From NCBI GenBank assembly GCA_022494885.1, contig JAGVSM010001404.1:1-64000 (forward strand): DNA of 64,000 nt, read 5' to 3'. The stretch is from Micrasema longulum. Lineage: Eukaryota > Arthropoda > Insecta > Trichoptera > Brachycentridae. The first letter of the stretch is position 1, and every line of letters starts with the position of its first letter. The translations under genes and the position numbers were made by a program. Below are positions 1 to 10,610 of the stretch, one piece after another. The notes under the pieces were generated by a model. The model was not told the origin of the DNA. It did not search any database and saw only the letters and a list, made by a program, of their open reading frames with translations.

Positions 1-350
1 GTATGTATTAAATAAACATGTTAGATTGGTCTTAGAATTTTGATACAGAAGCTAATCTTATATCTTCCATTATATTTGTTTTCATTTTACGCTGACTTTT
101 TTTACATCGGTGTCTCGGACAAAGCCCCGGTGAAAAACGACGCTTATCTGTATATGGTAAAAACTAAAAAAAACCTATGTTTCACATGTTATGAAGTTTA
201 TATCTTCTTCTGTAAAGTTATCACATAGTGACTGACGTTGTTTTCAAATTAAGGCGACGATTAGCTTTTAAAAGCTTTTGCTTCGGCGATTGTTTTTGAA
301 TGGCATTTATAATTCTGCGTCGAAATCTCAACACGAATGTATTGTTTCAG

Positions 351-610
351 TGATCCTCGCTCCGTTCGGTCTTGCGGGCTCGCTGGTAGACGCGGAGGTG
401 TCGACGGCAGGCGGCGCGGTGCTGGATGCGTGGCGACACTTCTACCCCCTGGAGGAAGGCGCGTCCGTGGAGGTGGCGGTGGGCGGCGTGCGCATGCGCT
501 ATCCCGCGCGCTACACGCTTCTCACGAGCATGGACGCGCCCGCACCTCGCCACCCCGCGCACGCGCCCTCGTTGCTGGCGCACCGCACCCTCACTCAGCT
601 CGGCTTGCAG
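351..610 (+). CDS. MED13: MED13 coding exon a (end of N-terminal domain)
   Basis: The acceptor is attgtttcag at 341-350 and the donor follows 610 (gtattc). Two bases complete a codon from an upstream exon, then 86 codons end in phase 0. It reads ILAPFGLAGSLVD and later VEVAVGGVRMRYPARYTLL, which aligns with the vertebrate MED13 stretch VILCPFGLNGTL and VEVLVAGVRMIYP. The exon ends in a Ser/His/Leu-rich segment (HRTLTQLGLQ). It is strongly GC-biased against AT-rich flanks. No start codon belongs here: the gene begins upstream of the window. Confidence 0.93.
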
Positions 611-834
611 GTATTCTATGTCACTCTAGTTAAATTAGAATGTAAGTTTAAGTATACAATTGTAAAGCCCCCTGAGTTAATTAAAAACCCAAATATTATT
701 ATTATTATTGTTGTAGTTTCGGAAACCACAGATTCTTTTGATTCATTTGAAATTAAACTCCTTCATTCTATAAAAATTTAAAGCCAAATAATGAATTGCT
801 CAGAAAATCTAGGAATAAAAGAAAAAATGTACTT

Positions 835-1218
835 ACAATAATAATATCATATTGGCGTTATCGGGTGCAGTAAGGGTAATTCTATGTTCTGCTAAAAACA
901 ACCAGGCCACATTTATACAAAAAACTGTAATAATCACCTTTTAAAAATAGTGTTGATCTCAGAGACGACATTACTCGATATACAAAAAACACCCACAGCT
1001 TTAGAGAAATAGTACGGTACTTTAAAACTACTACCAAAACTAGTACCTGTTTGAAATATAAAAAAAAACTAATGTATTAATTGTTAATCATTTGTCAAAG
1101 TCAAAAACATTCAAAGTGTTGCGTAGATTTGATTATTCACCTTTTCACGAACTTGCTATTATCTCAGTTCCACTTTTCAATGGCTGGCTGCTTTCTGCAT
1201 AACTACGTTCAATAATTA
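835..1218. repeat. Rearranged copy of TIR MITE (same family as 5331-5763)
   Basis: The left part (gttatcgggtgcagtaaggg) is the inverse of an internal block of the 5331-5763 element. The right end is the same TIR found there (ctggctgctttctgcataac, then tacgttcaat). Internal parts are rearranged or deleted. Non-coding and intronic. Confidence 0.6.
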
Positions 1219-1489
1219 AATAGAATGAGTGCGTAAATGAACATAAACAATGTGAAACGTCATCAAAGGCTTCATTGAGTATAATTTTATTTAAAACTCT
1301 TATTTCAAAAGTCATTTTACTGTAGGTATAAATATACAAAAAATAATGTATGATTTTAGAAATTAAAGTTTAATAAGGAATGATCTAAACTCGCAGAGCT
1401 CGGTATGTTATTTTTGAACCACGAGGAATAGAAGAAACTACCGAAATGTCCAGTTGTTGCTGCTATTTCTTAAATGGGTATATTTCAAT

Positions 1490-1885
1490 ACGATACCTTA
1501 TTTTGTCAAGGATATCAACTTGTTGAAAAGAGTCCAAAGATGAGCCACAAAGCGGTCGCCGAGCCTGAAACGGCATCCGTATGTGCAGAAACTGGAAACT
1601 CTCGGTCTGCGGGAACGGCGAGAAAGGGGTGACTTGATTGAGGCGTAAAATATAATCAACAGTCACCGTGGCTGTCCAAATTTCGATTCGTCAAACTAAA
1701 ACAAGACGCTCGACTTAGAGGCCACACTCTCATACTGGAGAAAATCAGATTCAACCTAAACCCACTGAAGCATTTCCCGAGTAATAGAGTCGTTTATGGT
1801 TGGAATAAGCTGCCACAAAAGCTGATCTCAATGTGTAGTCTCGATAACTTTAAAAATGGACTTACTTTTGTTAAAATAGATTAAG
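1490..1885 (+). pseudogene. Decayed LINE fragment (CR1/L2-like C-terminal region)
   Basis: Reading through stops and shifts, one frame gives YVQKLETLGLRERRERGDL, then after a break LEKIRFNLNPLKHFPSNRVV and YGWNKLPQKLIS, ending at a TAA near 1882. This pattern (RERRERGDLIE, then RVV.WN.LP, then FK..L) is typical of the region after the reverse transcriptase in CR1/L2-type non-LTR retrotransposons. Several in-frame stops show it is dead. Clade assignment is from memory of the motif, not from an alignment. Confidence 0.7.
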
Positions 1886-2427
1886 TACATCAGCTTTAAC
1901 ACGTTTACTGCTTCAATATATCGCTAACGATGCTGGTATCAGGAAAACGAGATCTTCAACTTTCTCAAAGTGACATTTCATGATTTGTTCATTTTATCGG
2001 TTTTTCAGTTTTCATAAACGCATCTTATCTAGTTCCTGAGATACGAGCAAAATAAAGACTTTAAACGCGTTTTTCTTAAAAAGCGTCAAACCCTAGTTAA
2101 TGCATTTATCTCTAGTGCGGCAGAATGACGTAATGCACTGTAACAAGTACTTACTAACACTGACAGATGTTTTAACAGTGCTGAGACTAAAAAACAGCAA
2201 TTGTAGACATGCTGTAGAATATTTGGTCGGGAACCCTGAAAGCGCCAACATGACACGACTCCCGTGACCGATGCGGGGCTACGATTTTTGCATGGACACG
2301 GGAGTAGCGTCCGACGCACCGAACGTGTTAAACTGTCGCGTAAAATAGTAATAATAATAATGTCATCTCGTGGGCTGACCAATTATTCAGTACTATCGAA
2401 TTCTAACGTGTGTATGTAATGTTTCAG

Positions 2428-2531
2428 GACTCGGAGTTGATCGGAGGAGTGGACCCTACTCTGGACGTGAAACCCACCAAGGAGTGGGAATTCGTGGATA
2501 CAACACGGAGAACTAGCTGTACCTGTTCCAA
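2428..2531 (+). CDS. MED13: MED13 coding exon b
   Basis: The acceptor is gtttcag at 2421-2427 and the donor is aa|gtgagt after 2531. The exon starts in phase 0 and leaves two bases. It reads DSELIGGVDPTLDVKPTKEW, then EFVDTTRRTSCTCS. The tail matches the vertebrate block WDFVEATQRTNCSC, a conserved Cys-containing segment. The exon is less GC-rich than its neighbours. Confidence 0.9.
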
Positions 2532-2845
2532 GTGAGTACTCCCTCCTCTCTGTCCAGCCCGGATACGACTCGCATGTGCATTATACGTTGCCTCTAGCTT
2601 CTGTAGATAGACGCGGACAATACTCTCTGGGAATGGTAATATTACGGAAATATGCCTGGATGTTGTGTCCGTTGTAGGATCGCATGTTTCCAGTTACCGG
2701 TGTGTTGTAGTCATTAGCAGCCGGCGCTCGTGCGATATACACGTTGTCTCTTGGTAAACGTGAATTAGAAAGCGCGCGTGGAGAGTGCAGTAGCGGGTAG
2801 AGAGTGTAGTAGCGGGTAGAGTGAGTAGCTGTGGGTGTGTTGCAG

Positions 2846-2945
2846 GTGCCGGCGGCGCGGCCCCGCGGAGCGCCGGCGCGCGCCCCTCGCCCTTCCATCG
2901 CCGCCGCGCCCCCACCGCGCCCGCGCCCGCTCCCGCGCAGCCACA
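2846..2945 (+). CDS. MED13: MED13 candidate alternative exon c1
   Basis: It is bounded by gtgttgcag and gtgagt. It accepts the two-base overhang of the exon ending at 2531 (AA+G = Lys) and then reads CRRRGPAERRRAPLALPSPP and on to RSRAAT, an Arg/Pro-rich stretch, ending in phase 0. It can join directly to the exon at 5894 but cannot be used together with 4588-4759 without breaking the frame. Another frame gives PSPFHRRR, reminiscent of the vertebrate TPFHHR block, so an unseen indel is possible. Coding status is uncertain despite strong splice sites. Confidence 0.5.
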
Positions 2946-3234
2946 GTGAGTCCCCCGCGCATGGCATGCCTCTGTGCCGTCACCGTGTTCCATTCACCCT
3001 TGCATCACTCGGGGCACTCGTCACGTGTTTGGGAGCCCACCTGTCCCCGGGGAGATTAATTTACATATTTTCTTTTAATATCAAAGTACTCGTAACTGGT
3101 GACTTTTTAATTAAAAGTGATCTAATTGATCGATCTTCGTGCGTCTTTTGGACAGAAGGGCCTCCAGACTGTCGACGGCGCTCTGAAACTCTATTGTAGC
3201 CCGTCCCGTGTTGTGTCGCTATTCATCTTATAGT

Positions 3235-3720
3235 CTATGTGAGTTCAATACCGCGTATGAGCCTTCCAATGGCATTTCCAATTGAATGGGACAAGCCGCA
3301 TTGATTGGTATATTTGAGTTTCGAAATTTACCAAAAGACTGCTTGCATTCAATTAGATTAAGTACCGCAAATGAATCCTCCCTACTAAATAAATAAAGCA
3401 ATAATGCGCATATCCCTAAACCCGATACTGCGAATGAGACATACTCGATTTGCGTAAAGGCAATACGGCGAATAAGACATATTATGTTACTGCCAGTTTA
3501 ACTGCCTTTAACTTTATACGGACGCCTGGGATAGTAAAAATAGATTTTCTCACCTACATCAACAACACAAAATTAACTGCATTTAAATTTCTCATTTATC
3601 TTTTTTATTTGACGAAATCTCTCGGTTTTTTGTCCCTCCTGAACATTTTGGCAAATGGTTCATCCTCAGCATTGAACTTACATAGACGGTATTATTGTTC
3701 TCACGTATATTTCTACCTTC
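3235..3720. repeat. Dispersed repeat, copy 1 (second copy 28185-28600)
   Basis: Blocks such as gaatgggacaagcc, attggtat, and the region with tcaacaacacaaaat recur in the same order and orientation at 28185-28600. No terminal repeats or coding potential recognised. Class unknown. Confidence 0.55.
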
Positions 3721-4167
3721 ACACTAAAATCACTATGATGCCTACATTTCCTCGGACAGACACAATTCTCCCTGAACTAATATACCTTATGTTGTTTTTA
3801 AAAAAACTGCCAATTAAAATTGTCTAGTCAGTAGAAAAATCCTAGATGTTTTATTTGCTTGTCATTTCATTTTTGTTTGTGGAAATTTAGTTTTTTGTTA
3901 ACAGAAATTTGTATGCGAGGTCAATGTAAGGAATGTTAAAATTTTATTATTGAATAGACATAGATTATAACTTTTATTGTAGCAACGGTTCAATAAACCT
4001 TTTACAATGATGTCATTTTTTTTTTCCATAGGTTTAGTATATTCATACAAAACCCATCAGCGAAAGTGTGGACTTGTGTACACAATCATTTCAGTAGTCT
4101 GAGAATCATTAATTACTAATAAGGTAATGCAATTATGACTAACCTGTAACATACATAGATAATATCG

Positions 4168-4503
4168 TCGCCTTCATTTGAATACAACGTAAGTCACTAA
4201 ATGATAATTTTTCAGGAGACGAAAAAAACCTTAATAAATCAGTAATTTCATATGAAACTTTGTATATTTTTACCAAATATTTTGTTTTAAGGTATACGAT
4301 TCTCAAGTATTTTATCCAAACAACTGTACTAATGACCATATACTGACTTAGGCTATCTGAAAAATGGGCTTTATTTATTTTCTGTGGACAAGTTCTTCGG
4401 TCAAATGACAGATATAGATGCTATTTTGTAAGGTGAAAAATATTCAACCATAATCTGAAATACAGAAAAAAATAATTACGTTTTATTCTAATTTAAGCGA
4501 CAG
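4168..4503. repeat. TIR MITE, about 335 bp
   Basis: The left end reads tcgtcgccttcatttgaata and the right end is close to its inverse (ttctaatttaagcgacag). Related ends occur at 238-262, 30680-30960 and 33060-33175. Non-coding, so a non-autonomous DNA transposon is the best reading. Confidence 0.65.
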
Positions 4504-4587
4504 CATTATGCTCTTGTAATATTTGCATCGAAGCCTCGTCGGGCTGAGGTGAGTGAATAGTTTGACTTAACATTCGATGTGTTACAG

Positions 4588-4759
4588 GTGCGGCAGTTCC
4601 TTGGGGCACGGCACCCCGGGCGGGGGCTCCCCGGGCAGCTGCGGCGGCGGCTCGCCGTGCGGGGGGCCCTCGCCAGCACCGCCCTCGACTGCTTGCATAC
4701 GCCGCGCGCGCCCTCTCCCCTGCCGCACACGCCGCGCCCACTTAGCCGCGCCCAGCCAG
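4588..4759 (+). CDS. MED13: MED13 candidate alternative exon c2
   Basis: It is bounded by tgttacag and gtaagat. Joined to the exon ending at 2531 it reads K then CGSSLGHGTPGGGSPGS and later GGPSPAPPS, and ends in phase 0, matching the exon at 5894. The second half reads more naturally in the next frame (LDCLHTPRAPSPLPHTPR), which may hint at a one-base sequence error or a frame change inside the exon. It represents the poorly conserved Ser/Pro/Gly-rich linker of MED13. It is mutually exclusive by phase with 2846-2945. Confidence 0.65.
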
Positions 4760-4849
4760 GTAAGATAAAACTACCACTCATCTTTTGTCAGGTTACTGAA
4801 AGTAAGTTCCGAGAGGACAGCTTCCTTTTATGAAATTCATTTGATGTTT

Positions 4850-5005
4850 ATTACAACAGTGATGGTGGACATTTTCGAGGAGGGATGGAAGAGTGGATGT
4901 TATAACATAGGCGTAACAGTGAATATTACGCAATGCGTAAATGATCACTTAATCCAGCCAATGACAGGTTCTTCCGTATTCGCTTTCTAAAATGTTCTCG
5001 CTTGT
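4850..5005 (+). repeat. Fragment of the 38.5-kb inverted-repeat family
   Basis: Contains degenerate blocks of the dispersed family best seen at 38530-39190: gaagagtggatgtt, acagtgaata, then ccagccaatgacaggt. Truncated and diverged. Confidence 0.5.
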
Positions 5006-5069
5006 GGTTAATGTTAATATTGATAATTCCCTAGAGGATGGAAAGACTGTGTACCTGTATGACTGAATA

Positions 5070-5245
5070 CCTCCGTGGTGTAGTATTTAAGATGTTTGAC
5101 TCATAAACGGACGGTTCCGGGTTCGATTCCCGGTGAGAACACGAAAATTAAATGTTATTTTTCCTCAAGCCGTTTGTGTTGTAATTCGCCACTGGTAATT
5201 GGGCCTCCTGGACTGTTGTGATGTAAAAAAACAAATAAATAAAAT
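5070..5245 (+). repeat. tRNA-derived SINE (family A)
   Basis: The head resembles a tRNA: A-box-like gtggtgtagta at 5075-5085 and a B box ggttcgattcc at about 5120-5130. The acceptor stem does not pair, so it is not a functional tRNA. The body ends in the family signature gtaattcgccactg...gggcctcctg and an A-rich tail. Further copies are at 12651-12795, 40291-40441 (minus), 51337-51510 and 17701-17770 (fragment). Confidence 0.8.
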
Positions 5246-5330
5246 ATTGTGCTCGGAATATTTATGAAATTGGCTTCTAAATAATTATACTTAATAATAG
5301 AATAGTATGTATTTTAAAAATAATAAAATG

Positions 5331-5763
5331 AATTGAACGTAGTTATACAGAAAGCAACCAGCCATAGAAAAGTGAAACTGAGATAGTAGCATCTTATTGG
5401 AAAGAGTGAATTTTTCTAATCTACTCACTAGTTTTGTTTTTAACTTTAACAAATGATAAACAATGAATACATTCGTTTTTTTATATATTGCAAACAAGAA
5501 TCTCATTACGTAATTGACCAGTTTTAATGATTTTAAATTACCGTGAGATTTTTCTAGTGCTGTGGGTGCTTTTTGCAAATTGAGAAATGCCATTTTTGTG
5601 ATCGATACCATTTTCAGGTGGTGATTAATACAGTTTTTTTTGTATGAAAGTAGTCTGTCTATTTTTAGCAGAACATAGAATGACCTTACTGCACCCGATA
5701 ACATCAAAATCTCATTTTTTCTAAATTGTGGACTGGCTGCTTTCTGCATAACTACGTTCAATT
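5331..5763. repeat. TIR MITE, about 430 bp
   Basis: The terminal inverted repeats are near-perfect: ttgaacgtagttatacagaa at the left, and the inverse (ttctgcataactacgttcaa) at the right. The flanking aatt may be a target duplication. The interior has an open minus-strand frame of 156 codons, but it is AT-rich and matches nothing I recognise. Related partial copies are at 835-1218, 10460-10610 and 50100-50180. Confidence 0.75.
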
Positions 5764-5893
5764 AAACTTATGATTTGGGATAGATAGTAATCTCAGTAAG
5801 CATTTGATGCCGTCTCGATGTAAAGATGCAGTTAACCAGTTCTCATAACTTTGGAAGAGTGAAATCTAATCCAGTGTGATCTACCGCCCTTAG

Positions 5894-6021
5894 ATGAATG
5901 TGGATTCCCCCGAAGAGCGACTGAAGAGGCCCATCCTGGCGCTGCAGGAGACGGAACCCGACCCTCTGGAGGAGGAACGGCCCCTGGACCTCCTGTATGA
6001 CTACACCACCATGAACGCCTG
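5894..6021 (+). CDS. MED13: MED13 coding exon d
   Basis: The acceptor is ccgcccttag and the donor is tg|gtaagg after 6021. It begins in phase 0 with MNVDSPEERLKRPILAL and continues with an acidic stretch to LLYDYTTMNA. The final two bases make Trp with the next exon. The NAW join corresponds to the conserved IAWKYYKFPKKK region of vertebrate MED13. The internal ATG is not a start site. Confidence 0.9.
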
Positions 6022-6232
6022 GTAAGGATTAATATGCCGATATTCAAATACACCTTAGCTGTTAAATTTGATCAATATAATCCCACAATTTTACTATCAT
6101 TATCCATCATAGCTTTTTAATGATTAATTGAAATATTTAAGTTCTTAAGAATGCAAATATTAATTGTAAAGTAAAAGTATTAAAAACGATAATAGTGTTT
6201 GTGCCCTTGAGGTAATTTATCACAAATACAAA

Positions 6233-7076
6233 TACAGTCGAACTTGGTTATTACGAGGAAGACGGGACCCTGCTCGTTATAAGCATTACTCGTTATATCA
6301 GAGAAGGGTTTCTTAAATCCAACCGCCATTGCATATTGTCACTATTGAAAATTATAATAAATGCTTTCGAATACCAGTTTCTAAATTTCAAGTTTAGATA
6401 AATAAACATTCGTATTTGTTCACAATGTGATAAGGATAGAGAAAACTTTTTACACATTTCAACATATTTCGCGCCACATTCTATTTTACAAATAATTGCC
6501 ACTTTTTCGCAAATTGAAACACTTCTGTTAGTAGTCATGTTTACAATTCAAGGGTGAGATTTTAACTTATATGACATCACCCACTTTCAATGTTCATTAT
6601 GGCATTGACCATAGAACATTAAAAAAACATTGTAAAAACCCCTGAAACAAGGATGTCATTCATGAACTACAAAAGAAGTTATAAATTGTAATGAGGTGCA
6701 GCCTGTGCTTACTAAGTTCACAAAGCTTGGATTTTTTACACGCAATATCAACCATATGTGTGGTGCTTTGTCAATGCTTTCTGTAAAAACACCACTAAGG
6801 TACTTAGAGACTAACATATTATCATAAACGTAAACTGATACCGACTCCCAGAGGCATCCATAGTAAGTTAGTCCCACATTTGGATTTTATTACTCAGGTT
6901 CTTATTTCGAAAATGATGTTTTTAACAATCGTTTGCTCGGTATGTCTGAGAAGAAGCTTGTTATAAAAGTGAATAAATGTATGGAGAAAACCACAAACTA
7001 AAATGTTAACTAATGTTTCTTCATTATAGCCGAGATCTCGCTATTTCCATGATCGTTATAACCGAGTTGGACTGTA
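6233..7076 (-). mobile_element. pogo/Tigger-like DNA transposon remnant
   Basis: The element is flanked by TA and has inverted ends: cagtcgaacttggttattac at the left, and the inverse of ataaccgagttggactg at the right. On the minus strand an 81-codon frame starts at 6538 with MTTNRSVSICEKVAIICKIE, then AKYVEMCKKFSLS. This is the pattern of a CENP-B/Psq-type helix-turn-helix found at the N terminus of pogo-family transposases. The rest of the transposase is lost, so it is non-autonomous. A single diverged terminus lies at 12845-12912. Confidence 0.75.
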
Positions 7077-7324
7077 TTCTTATTATTTTTAAGCGGCACT
7101 ATAGTATAGACAGTACCTGTTATGTACTATCCACACGCGAGTCTCGAGGTATTTTCAACATAAAGTTTGATTGAAATGAATTCTTTTGCTCGCAATATTA
7201 AGTAGTCGCCCCACTGGGAAACAGGGGGCGCCACGAGTGAGGGCGCACCCTGAGACAGTCTGGGGAACAGATCGATGTGTGTCATTATGGGAGCCGACAC
7301 CACTACAGCGCGCTTTGTCCGCAG

Positions 7325-7601
7325 GCTCAACCACCCGGTGAAGAAACTGAAGCGGGAGGCGGGCTGCGCGTGGGAGTGGTGGGAGGAGGTGGCGGGGGGG
7401 CGGCGCGGGGAAGACCTGTACGCGGGCCACACGCACACCAGCATGGCGCCCGTGGAGCCGACGCCGCCGCCGCCCCCGCAGCCGGAGGACGAGGCGGGCA
7501 AGGAGACCAAAAACCTATTCACGTCGGACGGGCTGCAAGCCTCCTACAAGGACCTGGACCAGATATTCGACAACTCGGACGACACCAGCGGGGACGAGAC
7601 G
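7325..7601 (+). CDS. MED13: MED13 coding exon e
   Basis: The acceptor is gtccgcag and the donor is gtaaga. One base completes Trp, then LNHPVKKLKREAG aligns with the KYYKFPKKK block. A Trp-rich GCAWEWWEEV, a Pro-rich linker and the acidic conserved YKDLDQIFDNSDDTSGDE follow. The last corresponds to YTDLDNLFNSDEDE in vertebrates. It ends in phase 0. Confidence 0.94.
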
Positions 7602-10123
7602 GTAAGACTTGTGAGTGTCGCTTTTCTTACTAATTCTTCCGCTTTGTATTTCTACAACCCACTTTAATGCATATTTGGTCTTTCTACTACTCATTATTTT
7701 TTATTCCTATTTTTTCGGTTTTCCTCGGTCTGTTTGCCAATTTGAAAATAATTTTTGAGTACCTATACCTACTTCTGTAAAATTTAATAAGGATCAGAAG
7801 AGATTCTCAAATGAAGGGTGCGGACAGGTCGCGAGAACCCCAGAACCCAACCAAATTCACTTATACCATCCGATGGTCATAATAACACCTGTATATACCT
7901 TGACTTTAATATCCCCTCACCTTGTTTTGTAATATCTATGTATAGTATCTTTGAGTATTATCCTGTATATGTGTACAAAAATGTGCTAATATTCCCTCAC
8001 TAGATGTTCATTATTACACCTGACTACGGATAATGTTAAATCTGAAACTTACGTGTAAAAAAGTCTAAAATAATTTGCGTGTGCCGTCTAAAAATTATGT
8101 TTTTTGTTTTAATTTTATCATGATTTTTTTTTTATCAAACTTATTTATGAACTGGGTTTTTGTCCCATGGCTAGTGTTGCGGACTCACAGATCAGAGGTC
8201 TGAGGCGCGAAACCCACTCTACCCCAACTTGATTCTCATTTTCTTATAGTGACTAAAGCTAGGGTTTCCTAGAACAGTGGTGCCCGTATCTTAACAACCG
8301 TAGTGAACGGTGATGCGGTGGACAGCCGTCGTAACGGTGACTAGAGAGTGGTTTCTTAGGAAAAAGGTGTTGATAGCATTTATTAACTCATCAGCAGCTT
8401 CCGAGGGACTAGAAGTGTGAATAGTGAGAATAGAAGCGCGGGAATATTTTTAACGCCTTCAAATGGTTAATGTCTGGTCCATCTCAGAGGCTGTTAAAGG
8501 TCACACATAGAGCCATTCTTGCGGTAGTGGGTTCCGATTATGGACAACCTCATTGGTGAAGAAAGGTTTTAGATTTTACTTCACATCAGCAGACGTATGA
8601 ACTGAAGAGATATCAAACAAAGACGGAACAGTGAATGTTACAGTGTGCAAAGTAATCGCACAAAACTAGATCATAAGCCTTGTAAATGCCTAGACTTCAA
8701 TCAGAGGCGGTTCCTTAGTATGTGCATAAGTGCAGTGCACTGCCAAGTAAAAATATGTGGAAATAAATTAGTAATTTTATTAATAGTAAAAATATGTCAT
8801 AGGTTTTTTTTCAAAGAAACAGGGATTTGTTGCAATATTATTCTCGTAAACATCATAATATTCAATACTACCGCCAAAAGATCTAGCGAGATCGACTCTA
8901 GCGGACGATTTTCTCATCTTGTCTACGCATGCGCAATCGTCCCCGTGCATGTTCTGTTTTGCACAATTCTTTACCCTGAATTTCTATGAAATATGTCATA
9001 TCTCCTAAGATCGTCATTTGAGCGAGATAGACAACACTTTATACCAGTGAATCGTGTGTTAGAGGGAGAAAATAATATACATACTCCGGGCATTGCTGAC
9101 GCATGCGTAGGTTTGAAGTTTGAAGTTCTTTTGCAATGTCACTTTGAACATGCGTAATGACATGATATTAGTACGAATTTAGTTTATTTAGTGTCGTATA
9201 ACGTGCGTATAATGTCAGGAGAATTTAGCATTCCTGGTTCTGATGCGCGGGCTGTCATCTGTCGTACTATTGCTTGTTTATCACGTCAGACCTGTCATAT
9301 TGTTATAATATTATTAAACCTAATGTACAAGTTGACAAAATGTAAAGAAATGCACTGCCAAAGTTTTGGGTCAGGAGCCGCCAGTGACTTCAATATTCCC
9401 CTTTTAAAGCTGTAATTTATGCCAAATTTAAACACGTAACAGAAATTAGCCCGTTGCAGCTGAAGCAAACCAATTAAAAATATGATCCATCTTTTGTATT
9501 CAAAGTTTTAACTCTTACGAGCTTTTTGCCTGTTTTGATATTTTTTATTAACATGATGTTTTATAAAAATTTTTAACTACACTTACAAACAAGTTTTACT
9601 TCACCTTTAAAATATCAGTTAGTTCACTTCATCTGTAATGGGTTCAAATCGTGACGGATATCAGGCACTGTGAGCCAGAGGAACTTAATCGACATTTACA
9701 CAGTTTTTAACAAATTGGCTTCCAAACACTTATGACTAGTTTTTTAGAAATATAAAATGACCACAACTGTTAGTTACCGATTTTTTCGTAACATAAATGA
9801 AAAGGAAATAATTATTGTTAACTGACAGCTCATACAAATTTGGCAATTATGTTTCTCTGACGTTATTATTTTTTTTAAAATTTTATATTGGCGCTTGAGT
9901 TACTGTTGCTTAAAACTTTACTCGGATTAAATTTATGTCAAATGTCGCTCAAGCTCCTATATTATTATTATTATATATTTTAAGCGAGCAGCTTAAAGCT
10001 GATATGCTTAAATCTATATTTACGAAAGTTAATTGTTGGCGCACTATATACTCGTCTAGCGAGGCTCATTGTCTTACAAATGTGTAGTATTTTTCCTAAC
10101 ATTTGTTATCCTCGTGTTTGCAG
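7602..10123 (+). other. Large MED13 intron, mostly old repeats
   Basis: There is a tRNA-like fragment at about 8160-8225, one arm of the foldback element at 8254-8400 and a fragment of the 38.5-kb repeat family at 8620-8700. The frame at 8645-8989 starts inside that fragment and is not supported as a gene. The rest is AT-rich with nothing recognisable. Confidence 0.55.
8254..8400. repeat. Single arm of foldback element
   Basis: It starts aaagctagggtttcctagaa and continues with ggtgatgcggtggacagccg, then aaaaaggtgttga. This is one arm of the palindromic elements at 36910-37155 and 58828-59066. The second arm is absent. Confidence 0.75.
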
Positions 10124-10360
10124 CTCCAGGTGCACACGCCTCCCGACTCCAACAAGGGGCTGACCGAAGAGGGAGGGCTGGCGGGCGTGCGCGCGGGGCG
10201 AGGCGCAGGCGCCGTGCGGCCGGAGGAGCTGTGCAAGATGTTCCCCACGCCGCCCTCGCTGGAGCCCTCGCTGCAGGCCTCCCCTTCCGCCTTCTCCCTC
10301 CCCGAGCCCGAACATGCCACGCTCACGCGCTGCGGCTCGCCCCCCGACGAGACCATTCAG
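10124..10360 (+). CDS. MED13: MED13 coding exon f (PTPPSLE block)
   Basis: It is bounded by gtgtttgcag and gtacat and has 79 codons in phase 0. It contains EELCKMFPTPPSLEPSL, the most recognisable linker motif of MED13 (LHKMYPTPPSLE in vertebrates), and ends with CGSPPDETIQ. A Gly/Arg-rich segment precedes the motif. Confidence 0.95.
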
Positions 10361-10459
10361 GTACATCCCTCGACACTTCATTTATTATAACTAACCAAAA
10401 GTATCAATTTTTTAAATTATTTTTTTATTTATTACATTGACATTGACAAATCAAGAAAT

Positions 10460-10610
10460 GCGGTTCTTGATCAACGCTATTTTCAGAAGGTGGTTGCCCG
10501 GTAGTTTTAACAAAACATTGAATTGACCTTTCTGCACCCGATAACACCAATATCTTTTTTTTTTTAAATTTGTTGACTGGCTGCTTTCTGCATTACTACG
10601 TTCAATTATG
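10460..10610. repeat. Fragment of the 5331-5763 MITE family
   Basis: Contains tgacctttctgcacccgata and the terminus ctggctgctttctgcattac, shared with the MITE at 5331-5763. Confidence 0.65.

Larger units (their letters stand above)
611..2427 (+). other. MED13 intron with MITE and LINE fragments
   Basis: This intron contains no ORF that looks like host coding sequence. It holds a rearranged MITE copy around 835-1218, ending in the CTGGCTGCTTTCTGCATAAC terminus, and a decayed LINE fragment at about 1490-1885. The 260 or so bases before the exon at 2428 show nothing recognisable. Confidence 0.6.
2946..4587 (+). other. MED13 intron with dispersed repeats
   Basis: This non-coding stretch holds a dispersed repeat at about 3235-3720, also present at 28185-28600, and a TIR MITE at 4168-4503. 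The long open frame at 3450-3827 lies inside the first repeat and is AT-rich and unlike any protein I know. Confidence 0.6.

Noticed and set aside
337..633. Alternative frames over the first MED13 exon, both strands (98, 78 and 67 codons)
   Set aside because: Shadows of the GC-rich exon; only the frame giving VEVAVGGVRMRYPA matches the family and the splice phases.
3450..3827. 125-codon plus-strand ORF
   Set aside because: Lies mostly within a dispersed repeat also seen at 28185-28600 and lacks any family motif.
5071..5145. Possible tRNA gene
   Set aside because: A good B box, but no paired acceptor or D arm; the body and tail match a dispersed SINE family.
5291..5761. 156-codon minus-strand ORF
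   Set aside because: It spans the whole TIR MITE including both termini, is AT-rich and matches no transposase I know.
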